Assembly: GCA_963969365.1 (NCBI GenBank)
Contig: OZ017763.1
Location: 124,001-188,000 of the forward strand
Reading direction: 5' to 3'
Length of the DNA: 64,000 bases
Source of the DNA: Asterochloris sp. CNOR1
Lineage: Eukaryota > Chlorophyta > Trebouxiophyceae > Trebouxiales > Trebouxiaceae
Shown here: one piece after another, positions 23,101-47,058 of the stretch
How the letters are laid out: each line of letters begins with the position of its first letter
Position numbering within the stretch: position 1 is the stretch's first letter
The notes under the pieces: generated by a model
Told to the model about the DNA's origin: nothing
Database searches by the model: none
Seen by the model: the letters and a program-made list of their open reading frames with translations, nothing else
Program-made: the position numbers and the translations under genes

Positions 23101-25361
23101 GCAGATTGTACCCAGGGCCTGTGGACGCTACATCGCAGGCGTGGGATTGCGCCTCACAGTCGTCGAGCACTCAATATGTCACAGCGCTGCTCCAGCACAG
23201 GTGATGAGGTGTGCCCCGTATGGTGCAGGTCCTACGGAGAGTTTGTGGACCCTGCCTCCGTGGCTGAGGCAGCAGCCCTGGACAAAGCCAGCGAGGGCAG
23301 CAGCTATGCCAGCATCGGTGCCGATCTGGAGCACCCTGATGCACCTGTAGAGTCCCCTCTGCCAACAGTGAGCTGCCCTGATGTCGCTCAGGTTGCAGGA
23401 GCGGTGGGCCATGCAGCATCAGCATTCACTTTGCTGCTGGCACCAGGCTGTGCAGTCACCCTCACCAATGTTTGCATCACACCCAAAGAGCAGCACCAGC
23501 ACTCCACTTCCCTGCTGGCAGCAGGCTGCAAGGTCCCTGACATTTACCTTCCTGAGACTGCAGGATGCAGCAGAGGGCCATCCTTGACACTTGGTCTCTG
23601 ACACTGCAGGACGCAGCAGAGAGCCCATTTCATGACTCCTGGTCTTTGACACTGCAGAATGCAGCAGATGGCCAATCAGAGGGCCAGTCCCTGACACTTG
23701 GTCTCTGACACTGCAGGACGCACCAGAGGAGGGGCAGCAGCCTGGCAGCGCCCTTGCCGACGAGGCTGGTGACCTGGAGCAGACGGCTGACCTGCTGGCG
23801 GCTGCCAGCGCATCCACCCTGGGGCACCAGCTGCCCACTGATCCAAAGGGGGAGGTGACGCTGGAGGTCAGCGTCCCGCCTGGAGCAGGTGACGTCACGC
23901 GCCACTGCCTAAGTGCATGGGCTGAGTCTGTGAGGCCTCAGCTCGCTGCTCCCGCCCAATGCCCCACAGCGACGGCCAGCAAGAGGGCTTCGGCTTTGTC
24001 TTTCTGCAAGCTTCGCATCCTGTTTTGAGTTGTGCTGTGTGCCCAGAGAGACACCATCCAGCCGCTATCAACCGTTGAGCTGCTTCTCACCTGCCTGCGG
24101 CAGGACTTTGCTGCCGATGCAACCTCCCCCTTTCCTGCTGCAGTCGAGCTGGCTCATGCCGACAGTCATGAGCTGGAGGATGGTGTGACTGCCCGCATGG
24201 CTGAGTACAAGTTAGCAGAAAAAGACAAGTTCCGTGGGGCAAAGATTGCAGCGGCTGGCAGTCTCACAGGTGGGTTGGTCTGGGTAACACCCTATGTCAG
24301 GCAAGAGTTGGACAAGTGCACATCTCTCGGCATCAGATGCACCCTGGTGTCAGCACCTGCTGTGTGTGTACCTGAAGACCGTCTACAACAGAAATCTTGA
24401 TATGTGCTTGCCCACAGCTCGCTGCAGGACAAGCCATGCCTGCCAGCTGAGGATGGCATGGGGCAGTGACTTCAAGATAGATGTAGACCAATTTGCAGCC
24501 CAGCATGAAAGTTTGCCTGCTGGGGCATCGCCTCGCTCACACTGAAGGCCGTTCCTAGAGGCATTGCGGGTTGTTTCATTCTACGATCAGGTGCCACCTC
24601 TAGAACCTTTGCCTGGTCTCCCCAAGCACTGCCCTGCTCACAGCAGAGACTGCGCTTGCAGGCGTTGCGGGTGGCATCATGGGCACTTTGGCTGGGCTTC
24701 CAGGGCCGCCCCTGATCCTGATGTATGCACTGCTCAACGTTCCCAAGGTGAGGGCCTGCGGATACAGATGCTTTCAGCAAAAGGCCCAGATAATGGTGGC
24801 TGCAGGCCAGGACCCAAGTCATTTCTGACTGACGCCCACGTTTCGGTACTGCATGCTGCGCGCAGCTTGTCACCACCAAAAGTACTGTTGCTCTTGTACA
24901 GAGTGCACAGCTGTGCTCACATGCTGTGTGCAGCGCATCACTAGCAACACTCTGCTGCCTTAGATCATTCTGCTGAGGCTCACTTGGAAGACCCCTCCAT
25001 GCTTCACATGTGCTGCTCAGCTGGCGCTGCTCATGCAGGCGCCTGCCTTGGTGGCCACGCCTGTTGCCTGCCAACGCCCGGCCATGCTGCGCTGCAGGAG
25101 GTGGTACGCGCCACAAACGCTGTGCTGTGCATCGCAAGCCCACGTCTGGTTACCTACTTTGTCATAGGCGCACTAGAAAAGAGGTTCTTATTGACCTACA
25201 TAGCAGCGTGCGCCGCCTGCCTGTGCGGCCTCATGGTCGGTGACCAGATTGCCCGCAGAGTCTCGCAGCGCATGTTCTCTTGGTGCCTGATGGCCATGTT
25301 GCTGGCATCAACATTGATGCTGTATGCCTCTGGCATAGCAGGCATCATGAGAGGGGAATGA
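17199..25361 (+). CDS. TauE/SafE (TSUP) family membrane transporter
   Basis: TSUP proteins move sulfite, organosulfonates or related anions; the substrate here is unknown. Fourteen exons join in frame: 17199-17456, 17711-17786, 18158-18285, 18485-18544, 19044-19212, 19924-20135, 21231-21348, 21471-21693, 22111-22293, 23229-23391, 23717-23888, 24051-24269, 24662-24747 and 25098-25361. They give 776 residues. A signal-peptide-like start (MALILMVPLLLALTHARG) is followed by the first half: FWVIVVGQLLGSVIRGVTGF, a TDSIAAAAAAPPL segment and two more helices ending near IVIPALLKL, about four spans. A hydrophilic linker of roughly 400 residues follows. The second half opens with the family-type repeat GGIMGTLAGLPGPPLILMYA and has about four spans. 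The 23888/24051 junction could shift by a few bases (a donor at 23894 with an acceptor at 24046 also works). Several introns hold decayed copies of the preceding exon end. The long linker is the odd feature, and expression data would be needed to confirm each of its exons. Confidence 0.85.
19180..19660 (+). repeat. Repeated copies of a TSUP exon end
   Basis: The end of exon 19044-19212 (AAGGCGCTGCCTGAC... ending CATCGTCAG and a donor) recurs with changes: CATCGTCAG followed by GTATGG at about 19320-19335, GAGGCGCTGCGTGATGAGG near 19397, GAGGCGGTGCCTGATGCTGG near 19520 and a weaker one near 19630. GCAAGC(A/G)GCCAGG links the units. Confidence 0.75.
19213..19240 (+). repeat. Guanine run at a splice donor
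   Basis: Directly after the donor of the exon ending at 19212 come nine G, one C and about fourteen G. Such a run can form a G-quadruplex in DNA or in the pre-mRNA. Confidence 0.85.
20070..20326 (+). repeat. Three tandem copies of a TSUP exon-intron junction
   Basis: Each unit of about 82-90 bp holds the exon tail CACACC..CCTCAGC..AACGCATCTT, a CCGCACAGC or ATGCACAGC core, an AG donor site and the intron start TCAGTTGTCAGGGG. The first unit carries the donor used in the model (AG then GTAAGG at 20136), the second AG then GTGGGG, the third AG then GCGAGG. Confidence 0.9.
21736..21850 (+). repeat. Decayed copy of TSUP exon 21471-21693
   Basis: GTGGTGGCCGATGTGCCCAT with the following CAGAGA.GCCGGCTG of the exon (near 21590-21635) recurs at about 21795-21840 in the next intron, with a few substitutions. 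Confidence 0.8.
23555..23735 (+). repeat. Serial copies of a TSUP splice acceptor and exon start
   Basis: The true acceptor at 23716 (GACACTGCAG, then GACGCACCAGAGG) is preceded by three relatives near 23560, 23605 and 23650, each with a (G/A)CTGCAG(G/A)A(T/C)GCAGCAGA core. The blocks are about 45-60 bp apart. Confidence 0.8.
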
Positions 25362-25440
25362 AAACAGGATCAACTCGGAATGCAAACAGCTATTGCTGGC
25401 CTTGCCGGCCCTTTTCTTTGCAAAGTGTGCCTCTTGTGTT

Positions 25441-25445
25441 TGTAA
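25441..25445 (+). terminator. TGTAA poly(A) signal of the TSUP gene
   Basis: TGTAA, the usual chlorophyte polyadenylation signal, lies 80 bp after the stop codon and inside the 212-bp gap to the converging UTP25 stop. The cleavage site itself cannot be read from sequence. Confidence 0.5.
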
Positions 25446-25573
25446 CATGATTTCTTGATGCAATGAAATGATCAAACTGGGCTCAACAGCGCCACAGGCA
25501 CTCAGTTCTGTGGCAGCGTGCTGGGCTGTGCTTTCACTTCAACACAGGAGTCCATTGAGCAGTCCAACAGGGG

Positions 25574-28500
25574 TCAGCAATACAGGAATGTCTTGGCCTC
25601 CGCCTTCAGCATCTTCTTGGCGCGGGCAGCGCCCACCACTCTCTCCAGGCGGGCGGCATCAAATTTGCTGAAGAGAGCTGAGACGGTAGCGTGTGTCTGG
25701 CCACTGGTGTGCTGGGAGGCTTCTTCCACATGCCCAACCAGCTCGCTGTAGAAGTGAGCGTTCTCTGGGAGTTGATAGAAAAGCAGGTCCTGCATGCAGT
25801 GGCCATTTCTGGGTGATCTGTGACTTCAGCATGCTTGATCCATGGGCATTTGATGAGGTGTATTCAGGTTCAGCACTACACAGGTGTTGGGGTACCCCTT
25901 TGGTGCGCCCGCTCAGTGTGCAGCACAGGGAAATGTCCAGCTCAGGGGATGGCCTTTACCTTGGAGCCGCGGATCTTTAGGCGGTGGTAGAAGTGGGCCC
26001 GCTCAGTGTAAAGCATGATGCGGCGGCGGCCATGGAAGAATCCCGAACGCCCGCGCGAGACGTTGGGGCCGCTGGTGTACTCGCACAGCCCCGCGAAGGA
26101 CGCACCCTCCTCCACCAACAGGTTCCGCAGCCGCACAAAGTCAAAGTAGGACGAGACGAAGATGAGCTGGCCTGTCAGGCAATGGAGGGAAAGGATCTGG
26201 ATTCAGGCAGGGCTCGACGTTGAGGCTGTCAACCAGCGAGTGTTGCAGCCGCACAGAGATGCAGTGAAAAGACAAAACCTTGCTCTGGCCTGCAGGCATG
26301 AGAGGATGCTCAGAGGCTGAGCTGCAGCCAGGTGACTGCCCGCCAACCCAACCCCCCACAGGTGCCAATCTCCACCAGCAGGTCCACAGAGCCCAAGCTG
26401 GAGGGTACAAACTCAAATTCGCGTGAAGTCAAGACAGAGAGAGGTGTGTAGAGCTTATTGTGTGCAGCAAACAGGCAGCCATGTGCTGATGGCTCACAGC
26501 AAGGTCTGCTGGCCTGCAGCGAACAATAAATGTGGTCCATGGTGCTGCAGCACGCACCATAATAATGTGACAACGCAGACAATGCCAGGAATGGTATGAC
26601 ATGCACGCTCCCACTGCAGTGCACAACCATCTTTGGCCTGCTACCGGCAGCCATCCCAAGCAGGCTGTCGGCCTCCTTGTGATCATACCTGAGACATGGC
26701 AGAAAAAAGCGCAGTGCATCATTCTTAGGGCAATGGCGATCCCTGCTGTCAGCAAAGTTGCACATGAGCAGAGCCGCTCCACAGTGAGGAAGGTGCACAA
26801 CAGCAAGGGGCCATAATGAAGCATCTGTTCCCATCTGAGCTGCCTGCCACTTGTGATGCAAAGGCAGGGCTATCCCTGTGTGGCAGCCCTGCACTCCATT
26901 CAGCCTTGACCTCTGAGGCTGTCACCTATTTGCCTGCCTACTTGGAATTGACATCCTGGAGCCCCACCTTGGGCTCCCACTCACTGCAAAGCACAGGCAG
27001 GGCCAGAAAGAGTGCCAGCGGCCCTTCATTTTGTCCAATCAGATGATCACCTGAGTTGCCTGCCTCCTTGATGCGGGGCCAGATCTGGGACTTGAACTGC
27101 TGGAAGCGGGCATCAGCATCGGTGGCTGCACTGCTGACCTCGATCTGCTCAAACAGCTGCCGAATGGGGGCCAGCACGCGCCCCAGCACACCCTGCACAG
27201 TCATGGTCAGATGTCAGTGGGCCATGAGTGACTGATACGATGACCTCAACCTGCTCACAACAGCTTCCAAATAGGGGCCAGCACGCTCCCAAGCATATGC
27301 TACACAACGCAATACTTAAAGTCAAGGATGAGTGGAGCAAGAGTGGCGGCATTGCCAATGCCATCTGGTGCCAAAGGGGGGCCAGCACGCGCCTGTAAGA
27401 ACTCTGCACCAGACATGATCAAGCTCAGGAATGAGTGAGCACCAGATGAGCAGGCCCACCTTGTACACTGGCTTCAGGCGAGCCTTGCCAGCATGATTGA
27501 CGCAAGTACGGCTGAACAGGGCATTCAGCTCTGCCGAGACAAAGCTGCTGAGCAGTATGGTCTGGCGGTAGTGCCGTGCCTGGCCTCCCAGGCACCACTC
27601 CTTCACCCGCATGATGTCCACGTCCCGCTGCACTTGAGGCAGGCAGTTCACGGCATTGAACACTGCAGGCAGTAGGGACTTGGTTCAGGAGGGCAGAAAG
27701 CACAGAAGAGAAGGGAAGTTAGAACATTTGGCAGCACCCCCCAGAGACTGGGCCACAGGCACCGCCTCTTCACGTACGGGATGTGAGGTGACATGGCCTG
27801 AGCCCCACATCTGCAGCTGGGGGTTTGTTTTGACCAAGCGTGGACCTGGGCCCTGACGGAGGCAGCCAGTGCAGCTGTCCTCAGTGCATGTCACATGGGT
27901 CCGACATCCCCCAAGCAACTGCAGCCGCCCACCTGAGGTGACGTGGGCCCAGTTCTGCATCTGCAGCACATCACAGCGCTCCACCAGGAGCACCTCGATG
28001 GATGACAGGAAGTCAGCTGCCCCCGGCCCTGCGGCGCAGAGCAAGGCTTCCAAGACATCTGCTGAGCAACAGCTCAGCAAAGCATCATTTCCTGGAGGTG
28101 TTTGCTGTAGAGCTCTGGTGCAGCCTGCAGGCTCATTTCCAGATGCTGCCGCCTGGAGAATTGCTGTGTGATTCTACCCATCCAGCATTTCATGCTTGCA
28201 GTCGCAGGGCACGCTGCAGGAGGTCTTGATGAGGGCTTCAGGCTACTTTTGGACTCTGTACCACTCATGCCGCACCCAAATCAATGGCTGACAACATGAC
28301 ACAGTTCTGAGTGCAGGCTACAGGCCCACCTTCAGTCTCTGCCTCCTGCAGGGCGGTTGCCAGCGCCAGCGGGGAGGCCACAATGATGTCTGACTGGTAG
28401 AAGTCAGCGTACAGGCGCACTGCCCCCCTGCAGGCATGCATAGTCATTATTTGATGTGCCTGTGTCAAACACAGGGCGTTGTACGCAGCACACAGCTGCC

Positions 28501-31500
28501 CTGCAGGCACTACCACTCTGGCACCTTAATTTCATATTTGCCCTTGTTATAGCTCTGCATCAAAGGTAGAAGTCCCCAGTTGTCAAAGAAGCACAACTGT
28601 GAACACAGGTAGGTGCTGAGTAGATACATGTCAACAAAGATCTGGCGTACCCTTACATGCCAAGCAGGTCAGCATAGCATTATTGCGCTGCCTTAGAAAG
28701 CCGGCTATGCACAGGAGGTATTATTACAAAAGACATCCCCCAACATTCTGGATGGCTGCTTAGGTGCAGGTTCAGGGTTGCAATGCCGGCAGGCAGCACA
28801 GAAAAGGGGTGTCTCCCCAGAACATCCTAATATGTTTTGAGGGCACACCTCCGCTCAAACTGCTTTCAGTAACAGCTCTGCTTCCGCATATGAAGCACCT
28901 TCTAACTAAATGCTGGCGCACCTGGCGGGCTTGATGCTGAAGCAGACCTGGTTGATGTGTCCCTGCAACCTCATTGCTGGCCCTTTTGCTCTGCCTACCA
29001 GCATCACCCATGCAAACATAGATTGGCTGCTGCTACAGTTGTGCTGGTCATCATGGATACGACCTAGAAAGACTCAACATGTGACTTACCTGGTCAGCTT
29101 GATGCCTAATCGGAACTGGTCATCGCAGTTGCCAGCGAACTGCGCCCGGTGTTCATCAGGCCTCCAGAACCCCTCACGCTGCTTCTTGCCCTTTGCACCA
29201 TCTCCCTCACCATCCTTGCTACCATCTTCATCACCTTCCTGCAAAACACCTTGAATCAGCACATGTGCTGGAAGCCATTGTGCCCTCTCCTGGCCTTGGC
29301 AGTATCAGCCTCAATTGCATTGCAGGTCTCTTTATCTGCAGGACATGGCACAAATCTTGTCACAACAATAGACTCTTCAGCCTCTGTGCTGCGTGTTGCC
29401 CTTGGCGCAGTCACCCTCAGGTCTCTTGCTGCCCCATTTGTCTCCTCCTAGCACAAAGTGCAAGGCCTTGTTCACACTAGAACTCAAGCTTGACGCCTTT
29501 GTGATGCCTTGCTACCTCTGGAAAGTCCCCTCAGCTCTCCCCATCCTGGAAGCTCATGTTTAAAGCGACAACCAGCCTCATTCCGTCTGGCAAAACCAGT
29601 CAAGTCTTGGTACCCAGACTGCTTTACTTTTAGCCATGTTTTGTGAGGCAAATCAGCTTTATACTGCAACATTTAGATTCAACCTCCTTGGTACACTGCA
29701 GACAGGCTGGGCTGCTTCCCAATCGGTCAACAAGACCCTTGTGCTGCAGCTGCCTATGGAATGCCTTGCGTGAAGCCCTCCTCTGACCAAAGCAATCTTT
29801 GGAGCAGGATCGCAAACATCCACAGATGCATGGGTGCCAGCTTAGTTGATGCAGCAGCCTTACCTGAGGCCCAAACTCACGTAGGAAGCGCTGCTTGTGC
29901 AGGACGGAGTCGTTGCGGTTCTCCTTCTGGGCCAGCTGAACCAGGCGGGATACCACACGCAGTGCCGCATTGCGCATCGGCAGCAGGATCAGCACCTGCA
30001 GGGCAGGCAACACAAGTGCTGCTGGCTCTTGACGGCAGGCAGTAACATCTGGACCGAGTTTGTTGGGACAGCTAGTGCTGGCTGCCATATGCATGAATAC
30101 AACTATGGCACCAGCAGGGCCCAGGAATGCATTTGCAACAGGAATTCTCATTTACAACAAGCCCTGACCATGTCGAAAAACACCTGGGGACACACGATCA
30201 GCACTTTTTGTAAAGTGCCTTTGAGCAGGACTGGCCAGGCAACACCGTGGTCTCAGACATCGGCACCCTGATGCTCATGTCAGGCAGCCGTTGCCCGTAG
30301 GTGCTCGTTGCTGGTTGCACAGCAGCATTTGTTTTGCGCCAGGGTTGCAGCAGCTGTGTGGCGGCCCCCTGATGCACAGAGGGTGGCAGACAACAATCAG
30401 TCTTTGAGGTCAACAGGGCTAGAAAGCAAGGGTGCAGCCCCAACAGCAGGGCATGGCAGGTAAGCAGCCCAGATTGGGGTGTCCGAAGCTGTTGTCCTCC
30501 GGCGGTTTTCTGCTGTCCCCTTCTGCAGCAAAGATACAGCTGTACTCATATTTATTCACCACAGAACTTATGATCTTAAGCTTGCTTGAAGCCACCATAG
30601 GGCTGCATACAGTCAAAGCCACCTAGCTGGGGCCAAGTGAAATCCTTTGAGGGGTGGGAAGGGGGTCTGCAGCTTCAGAGTAGACTAGTGCAGCAATCCA
30701 CAGGCCCTGTGCCGTTTACAAGCTCAGCTGCGGGCCGGGATTGCTCACCCGAGGGCGTGTGAAGCCCTGGTCACGTGGGGGGTCGCCCTCTGTCCCCCCC
30801 TGCGCCTTGAGCTGCTCATTGTTGCGCTTGATGGCCGCAGCAGTCTTGGTGCAGTGGTTGAGGCAGTGCAGCAGGCAGGCATCCATCAGGGGGTCGCTCT
30901 CTTCCACTCTGCACACAGGCAGCAGGTCTCTCGTGCAGGGCAGCTGTGACTGGCTGCAGCGTCATGACAAAGGTGCAGTGGCTGTGGCAGTGCAGCAGTC
31001 GTCCACCAGGGGCCCTCCCTCCCCAGACAAGGGCAATTGCAGAGAGGGAGCTGAGATTCTAGCTCAATGTGCTGAGACTGGAGCAGCACAGGTTGAGGGC
31101 AAGGCAGGAGGCGGTGCAGCGGGCGAATACCCATGGACGCTGCAGAAGCGAGGGGTCTCGATGGCAGAACACAGGTTCTAGCTTGGCGCTGTGGATGGGA
31201 ATGTGCAGCAGGTGCACATCGATGAGGGGCCCAGCCCTTGCTACAAATGTTCAGACAGGGATGCAGGTGCGCATGCAGCTGTGTGTGAACATGGCCGGTG
31301 TGAGCCACACCAAAAGCAAGTGCGTGATGTGAGCATGCCAGCGACTCCTTGCTGCACACAGCACAGGTGTGCTCTTTGGTGTGGCCTCAGTGCAGACTGT
31401 TGTCTCATGCAGTGTGACCCTGTGAGCCAACTCGTGAACTGGCAGTTTGTCACGATAAAAAGAGAATGAGAAGTCACATCGGGCTGTGGAGTCGAACATG

Positions 31501-32709
31501 ACGCGCTGCAGCACCCTGGCCTGCCAGTGGAGCATCACATTCAGCAGCATAAAAGCTCTTGGGTCAGAGAACAACCTGAGTGTCTCAGCCACATCACATG
31601 CTCCAAGACGTCCCTGAAGAGGCAGGACTGCAACCTTGGGTAGCCATCGGCTTCCTGCTCACAGCACAGCTGATGTCCACAATGACACTTGTCAGCCCAG
31701 TGTATCTCACTGACCTGCTGGGGTAGGGCCTGCTTGGCAGCAGGACATCCCTGTAGCTGTTGAGCAAGCTGAAGAGGGAGCGCTGCTGGTCGCTCTCAAA
31801 GCGGCCTGCTGGCGCCGCGCCGTTCCCCTGCTCTGGCTCAGGAGCTGCCTTGCGCTTCCGGCCGTTGCTGCCACCCTGGCTGGGGCTGGTATTTGCAGAT
31901 GAGACTGCTTTGCCGGGTGCAGCATCCTCCTGCTGCACCTCCTGCCAGCGGGTAATGAGGCGGTCTCTGACCCCATATGCTGCCGGAGTTCGTGGGGCCT
32001 GCAGCCGGCAGCAGCAGAAGATAAGCAAACCTGTCGAGGATCAGACAGATGGCACGCTGCTGCAGGCCTGCAAGCCTGCAGTAGGCCTGGGGTCCGCAAC
32101 AGGCCACAGCAGGGCTGTATCAAGCAATCAGGAAGGATGCTCAAAGTCTGCTGTACAGGATGGTGCTCTGCAGCCCTGGCAGAAGCATGCTTCCCACAGT
32201 GGCCTCTTGCTCATGCGATCTCAGAGCAGACTGTGCACCTCTGGCAGCGCGTGACCATCTGTCGTGAGCCAAGCTGCATCTGGCCATGCCTGGTCCACAG
32301 GCCGCTGGGCAGGCTGCTTGAGACTCTGCTTGGCAGCACTCAGACTGAGCAATTGCTCCTCAGTGAGCACTATGTTGAAGTGCTGGCTGAAGAAGTCAGG
32401 CACTGCAGCCCCTGGTTCATCATCCGGTTGTGGTTGTTGGCCATCTGAACTTTCCTCAGCAATGCTGGGCGCAGCAGGGCTGACGGCTTGTGCGCTTTTG
32501 CCATTGCTGGGGAGAGCATGCTTGATTTGCCGCTTTCTGCCAGCACTTGGAAGCTCAGACAGGAGGCCCTGCTCTAGAGCCCCCAGGAGCACTGAGTATG
32601 CCTCTGCTGTACCCAGCTGGGTCAACTCGTCTTCCTCACTGTCACTGCCTTCAGCACGGGCATCAGGCCTGGCAGGCGGCAACTGATCACGCTTCCTCTT
32701 GCGCTTCAT
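25574..32709 (-). CDS. UTP25: UTP25 / digestive organ expansion factor homologue
   Basis: Nucleolar factor of the U3 small-subunit processome, needed for early cleavages of pre-18S rRNA; it has a helicase-like fold thought to lack ATPase activity. Eleven exons keep frame: 32239-32709, 31715-31998, 30749-30908, 29864-29995, 29090-29238, 28330-28427, 27933-28028, 27460-27662, 27051-27192, 25960-26171 and 25574-25789. They give 720 residues, close to other UTP25 proteins. The N-terminus is charged (MKRKRKRDQLPPARPD, then SDSEEDE). Conserved blocks follow in family order: LFSLLNSYRDVLLPSRPYPS, RDQGFTRPRVLILLP, FAGNCDDQFRLGIKLTR, LYADFYQSDIIVASPLAL, DFLSSIEVLLVERCDVLQMQ, RVKEWCLGGQARHYRQTILL, LIFVSSYFDFVRLRNLL, ERAHFYHRLKIRG and FYQLPENAHFYSELVGHVEE. 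The start is the first ATG of the basic N-terminus. Copies of the exon 27051-27192 edge lie in the preceding intron. The call is very secure. Confidence 0.95.
27240..27415 (-). repeat. Two decayed copies of a UTP25 exon edge
   Basis: The block GGGGCCAGCACGC, which in the true exon 27051-27192 encodes part of RVLAPIRQL on the minus strand, recurs at about 27268-27290 and 27371-27392 in the intron before it. Similar flanks (CC(A/G)AAT/AAGG on one side, GCAC or CTACAC on the other) make them likely duplicates of the exon start. Confidence 0.7.
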
Positions 32710-33124
32710 GCTGCTGTGAGGAAGCGACCTACGTTTCTTATCTGATTGGAAGGCATGAGCACAAGGAGGTCTCGGACAACGAGATCCTGGGGCTGACCTT
32801 CAATCGAGCCAGCAGGGCAATCCGTCAGGGCAGTTGCAAGTCAGGGGACCTTGATGTAAGGTAGGCCCTTGGCCTGACCAGCCAGGACATGCTGCTTGCT
32901 GAACACGCCAGGCTTGAAGGATATCGGTGGCTTGTCACCAGCAGAGTGTCTGCCAGGCTCCAGCGGCCCGGGAAACTGAACAAATTGCACAAGTGGCGCC
33001 AGTACTGTATCCAGCAGATTCCTATAAAGCCTGCCTGGGCCAAACGGGGGCTCTGCAGAGACTTTACTTCGATTTGGCATGAGTTCATCAGACTGGCATG
33101 CACTGTGTCCAGGCATGGAGCTGA

Positions 33125-45574
<12,450 letters not shown>

Positions 45575-45903
45575 CTACTCTGACAGGAGGAAGGATCGAG
45601 TTATATCAAGAGACCGTGAAGGCACGATCTAGTTGCTTACTGAAGCATTTGATGCAAGATAGAGGCAGCAGCAGGACAAGGCGCCTTGCTATTTGATTGC
45701 TCACTGGCCAGGCAATGGCGCCAGTCGTTGACTGCACTTCCGTTCTGGGATTCATGGTGCCCACATCTGAGCGTGCGCGATATATCAAAGCAAGCGGCTG
45801 CTGGTGAATGTGTGGCCAGGCAGGTGGACCAGGAAGCACCGGTCTTGTCAACGGAGCTCTGGATCCAGTGGTCTACTTGAGCCATACTGTGGTCATTGGC
45901 TGC

Positions 45904-46837
45904 ATGGCCTTCCAACTGCCACCATCCGGGCAGCAAAGCCCTGGAGAGCCTGCCATCCTGCAGCTGGCGGAGCAGGCAGCTCAGCGCCATGTCGCTGACT
46001 TGACCCAGCGCACTGACGCCACCCTTGCAAAATTGAGCCAGATCCTGGACAGCGCCGCCAATGTGCTCAGGTAGGCCTGTTTGCCTGTATGCCAAAACGC
46101 ATACCCGCCCATGTGCTGCCTAGCAATGGGCAGAGCTGCTTGGTGGAGTGCAATGCGTGGCTGCACATGTGCCTTCCCCTGTCTGATACGCCATGCTGCG
46201 GCAGTGCAGGCTGCACTTGGTGCATCCCATCACGCCGCCTCAGGATGCTGCAGTCAGTCCTGCCATGGCTGAGCCGTTGTGCCTTCACAAGAACCAGAGG
46301 TCGTCAAGGGCTGCCAGGCTGATGGCAGCAGACACCAGCCTGGTACACCAGGTGAGCCAGATGTGTCTCTGTCAGGCACTTGGGGCTACAAGTGACTGGG
46401 CACCCCCCCACCCCCCCCAAACTGTGCTGGTCAAGGCTACACAGCCTGTGCACATGGTTCCTGCCCTGGCTTGGGCTGCTAAGTCCCTACACCGAAGGAC
46501 GCCCCTGTCAAGCAGTGTGACCCCTAGCATGGCCAGCTCAGGCGGTTCACAGCTGCGTCTGCATCTCTGCATGAGTGAGACCACCGCCCAGTATCCCTGT
46601 GCTCCGCAGGGTGCACCACTGCCAATAGCAGTGCTCCCACTGCGAGCAGCTTAGAGCATGCCTCGCGCTCTGGCAGGCAAGATTTCTGCACAGGCCCACA
46701 CCCTTGTGCTGAGTGCATGCCTTGCTTCCTAGACAGAGCCCTGCACTTGCCTCACGCATGCTCGCTATGCTTGCTTGTCTCAGGTCATCCCCTACTGCAA
46801 TTCAATTTGCGTCACAAAGGCAGTTCTTGCTATTTGA
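45904..46837 (+). CDS. Small unknown protein, divergent from MCM3
   Basis: Three exons keep frame: 45904-46070, 46258-46351 and 46784-46837. They would give 104 residues. The first exon is helical and polar (ILQLAEQAAQRHVADLTQ, then TLAKLSQILDSAANVL), reminiscent of small coiled-coil subunits of larger complexes; the rest is MAEPLCLHKNQRSSRAARLM and a short end. I do not recognise the family. The start codon was chosen as the first ATG in the frame (ATGGCCTTC). It lies 329 bp from the MCM3 start in the opposite direction, so both may share one promoter region. The second and third exons rest only on splice-site fit, so the end may be wrong. Confidence 0.45.
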
Positions 46838-47058
46838 CGTGCTGGCAGGCAAGACACTGCTTTGGCTGGGGGCTGACTGACAGGGTGCGCATCCACAGGT
46901 ATTCCTCAATATTAATATATTGAGCTGGGCAGTACAAAATATATTATCATCAGAGCTGGCAGCTGGAAGGAGCCTAGAAAGTACAAGCGGCTGACTAGGC
47001 ATATAGCTGCACCAGTTCTGCCACCTCATAGCAGCACCTGTCACTTTACAGCGGCCAC

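Noticed and set aside
26310-26894. Large minus-strand frame with FEFVPSSLGSVDLLVEIG as a UTP25 exon
   Set aside because: UTP25 exons 27051-27192 and 25960-26171 join directly in frame and match the family; this frame has no UTP25 counterpart.
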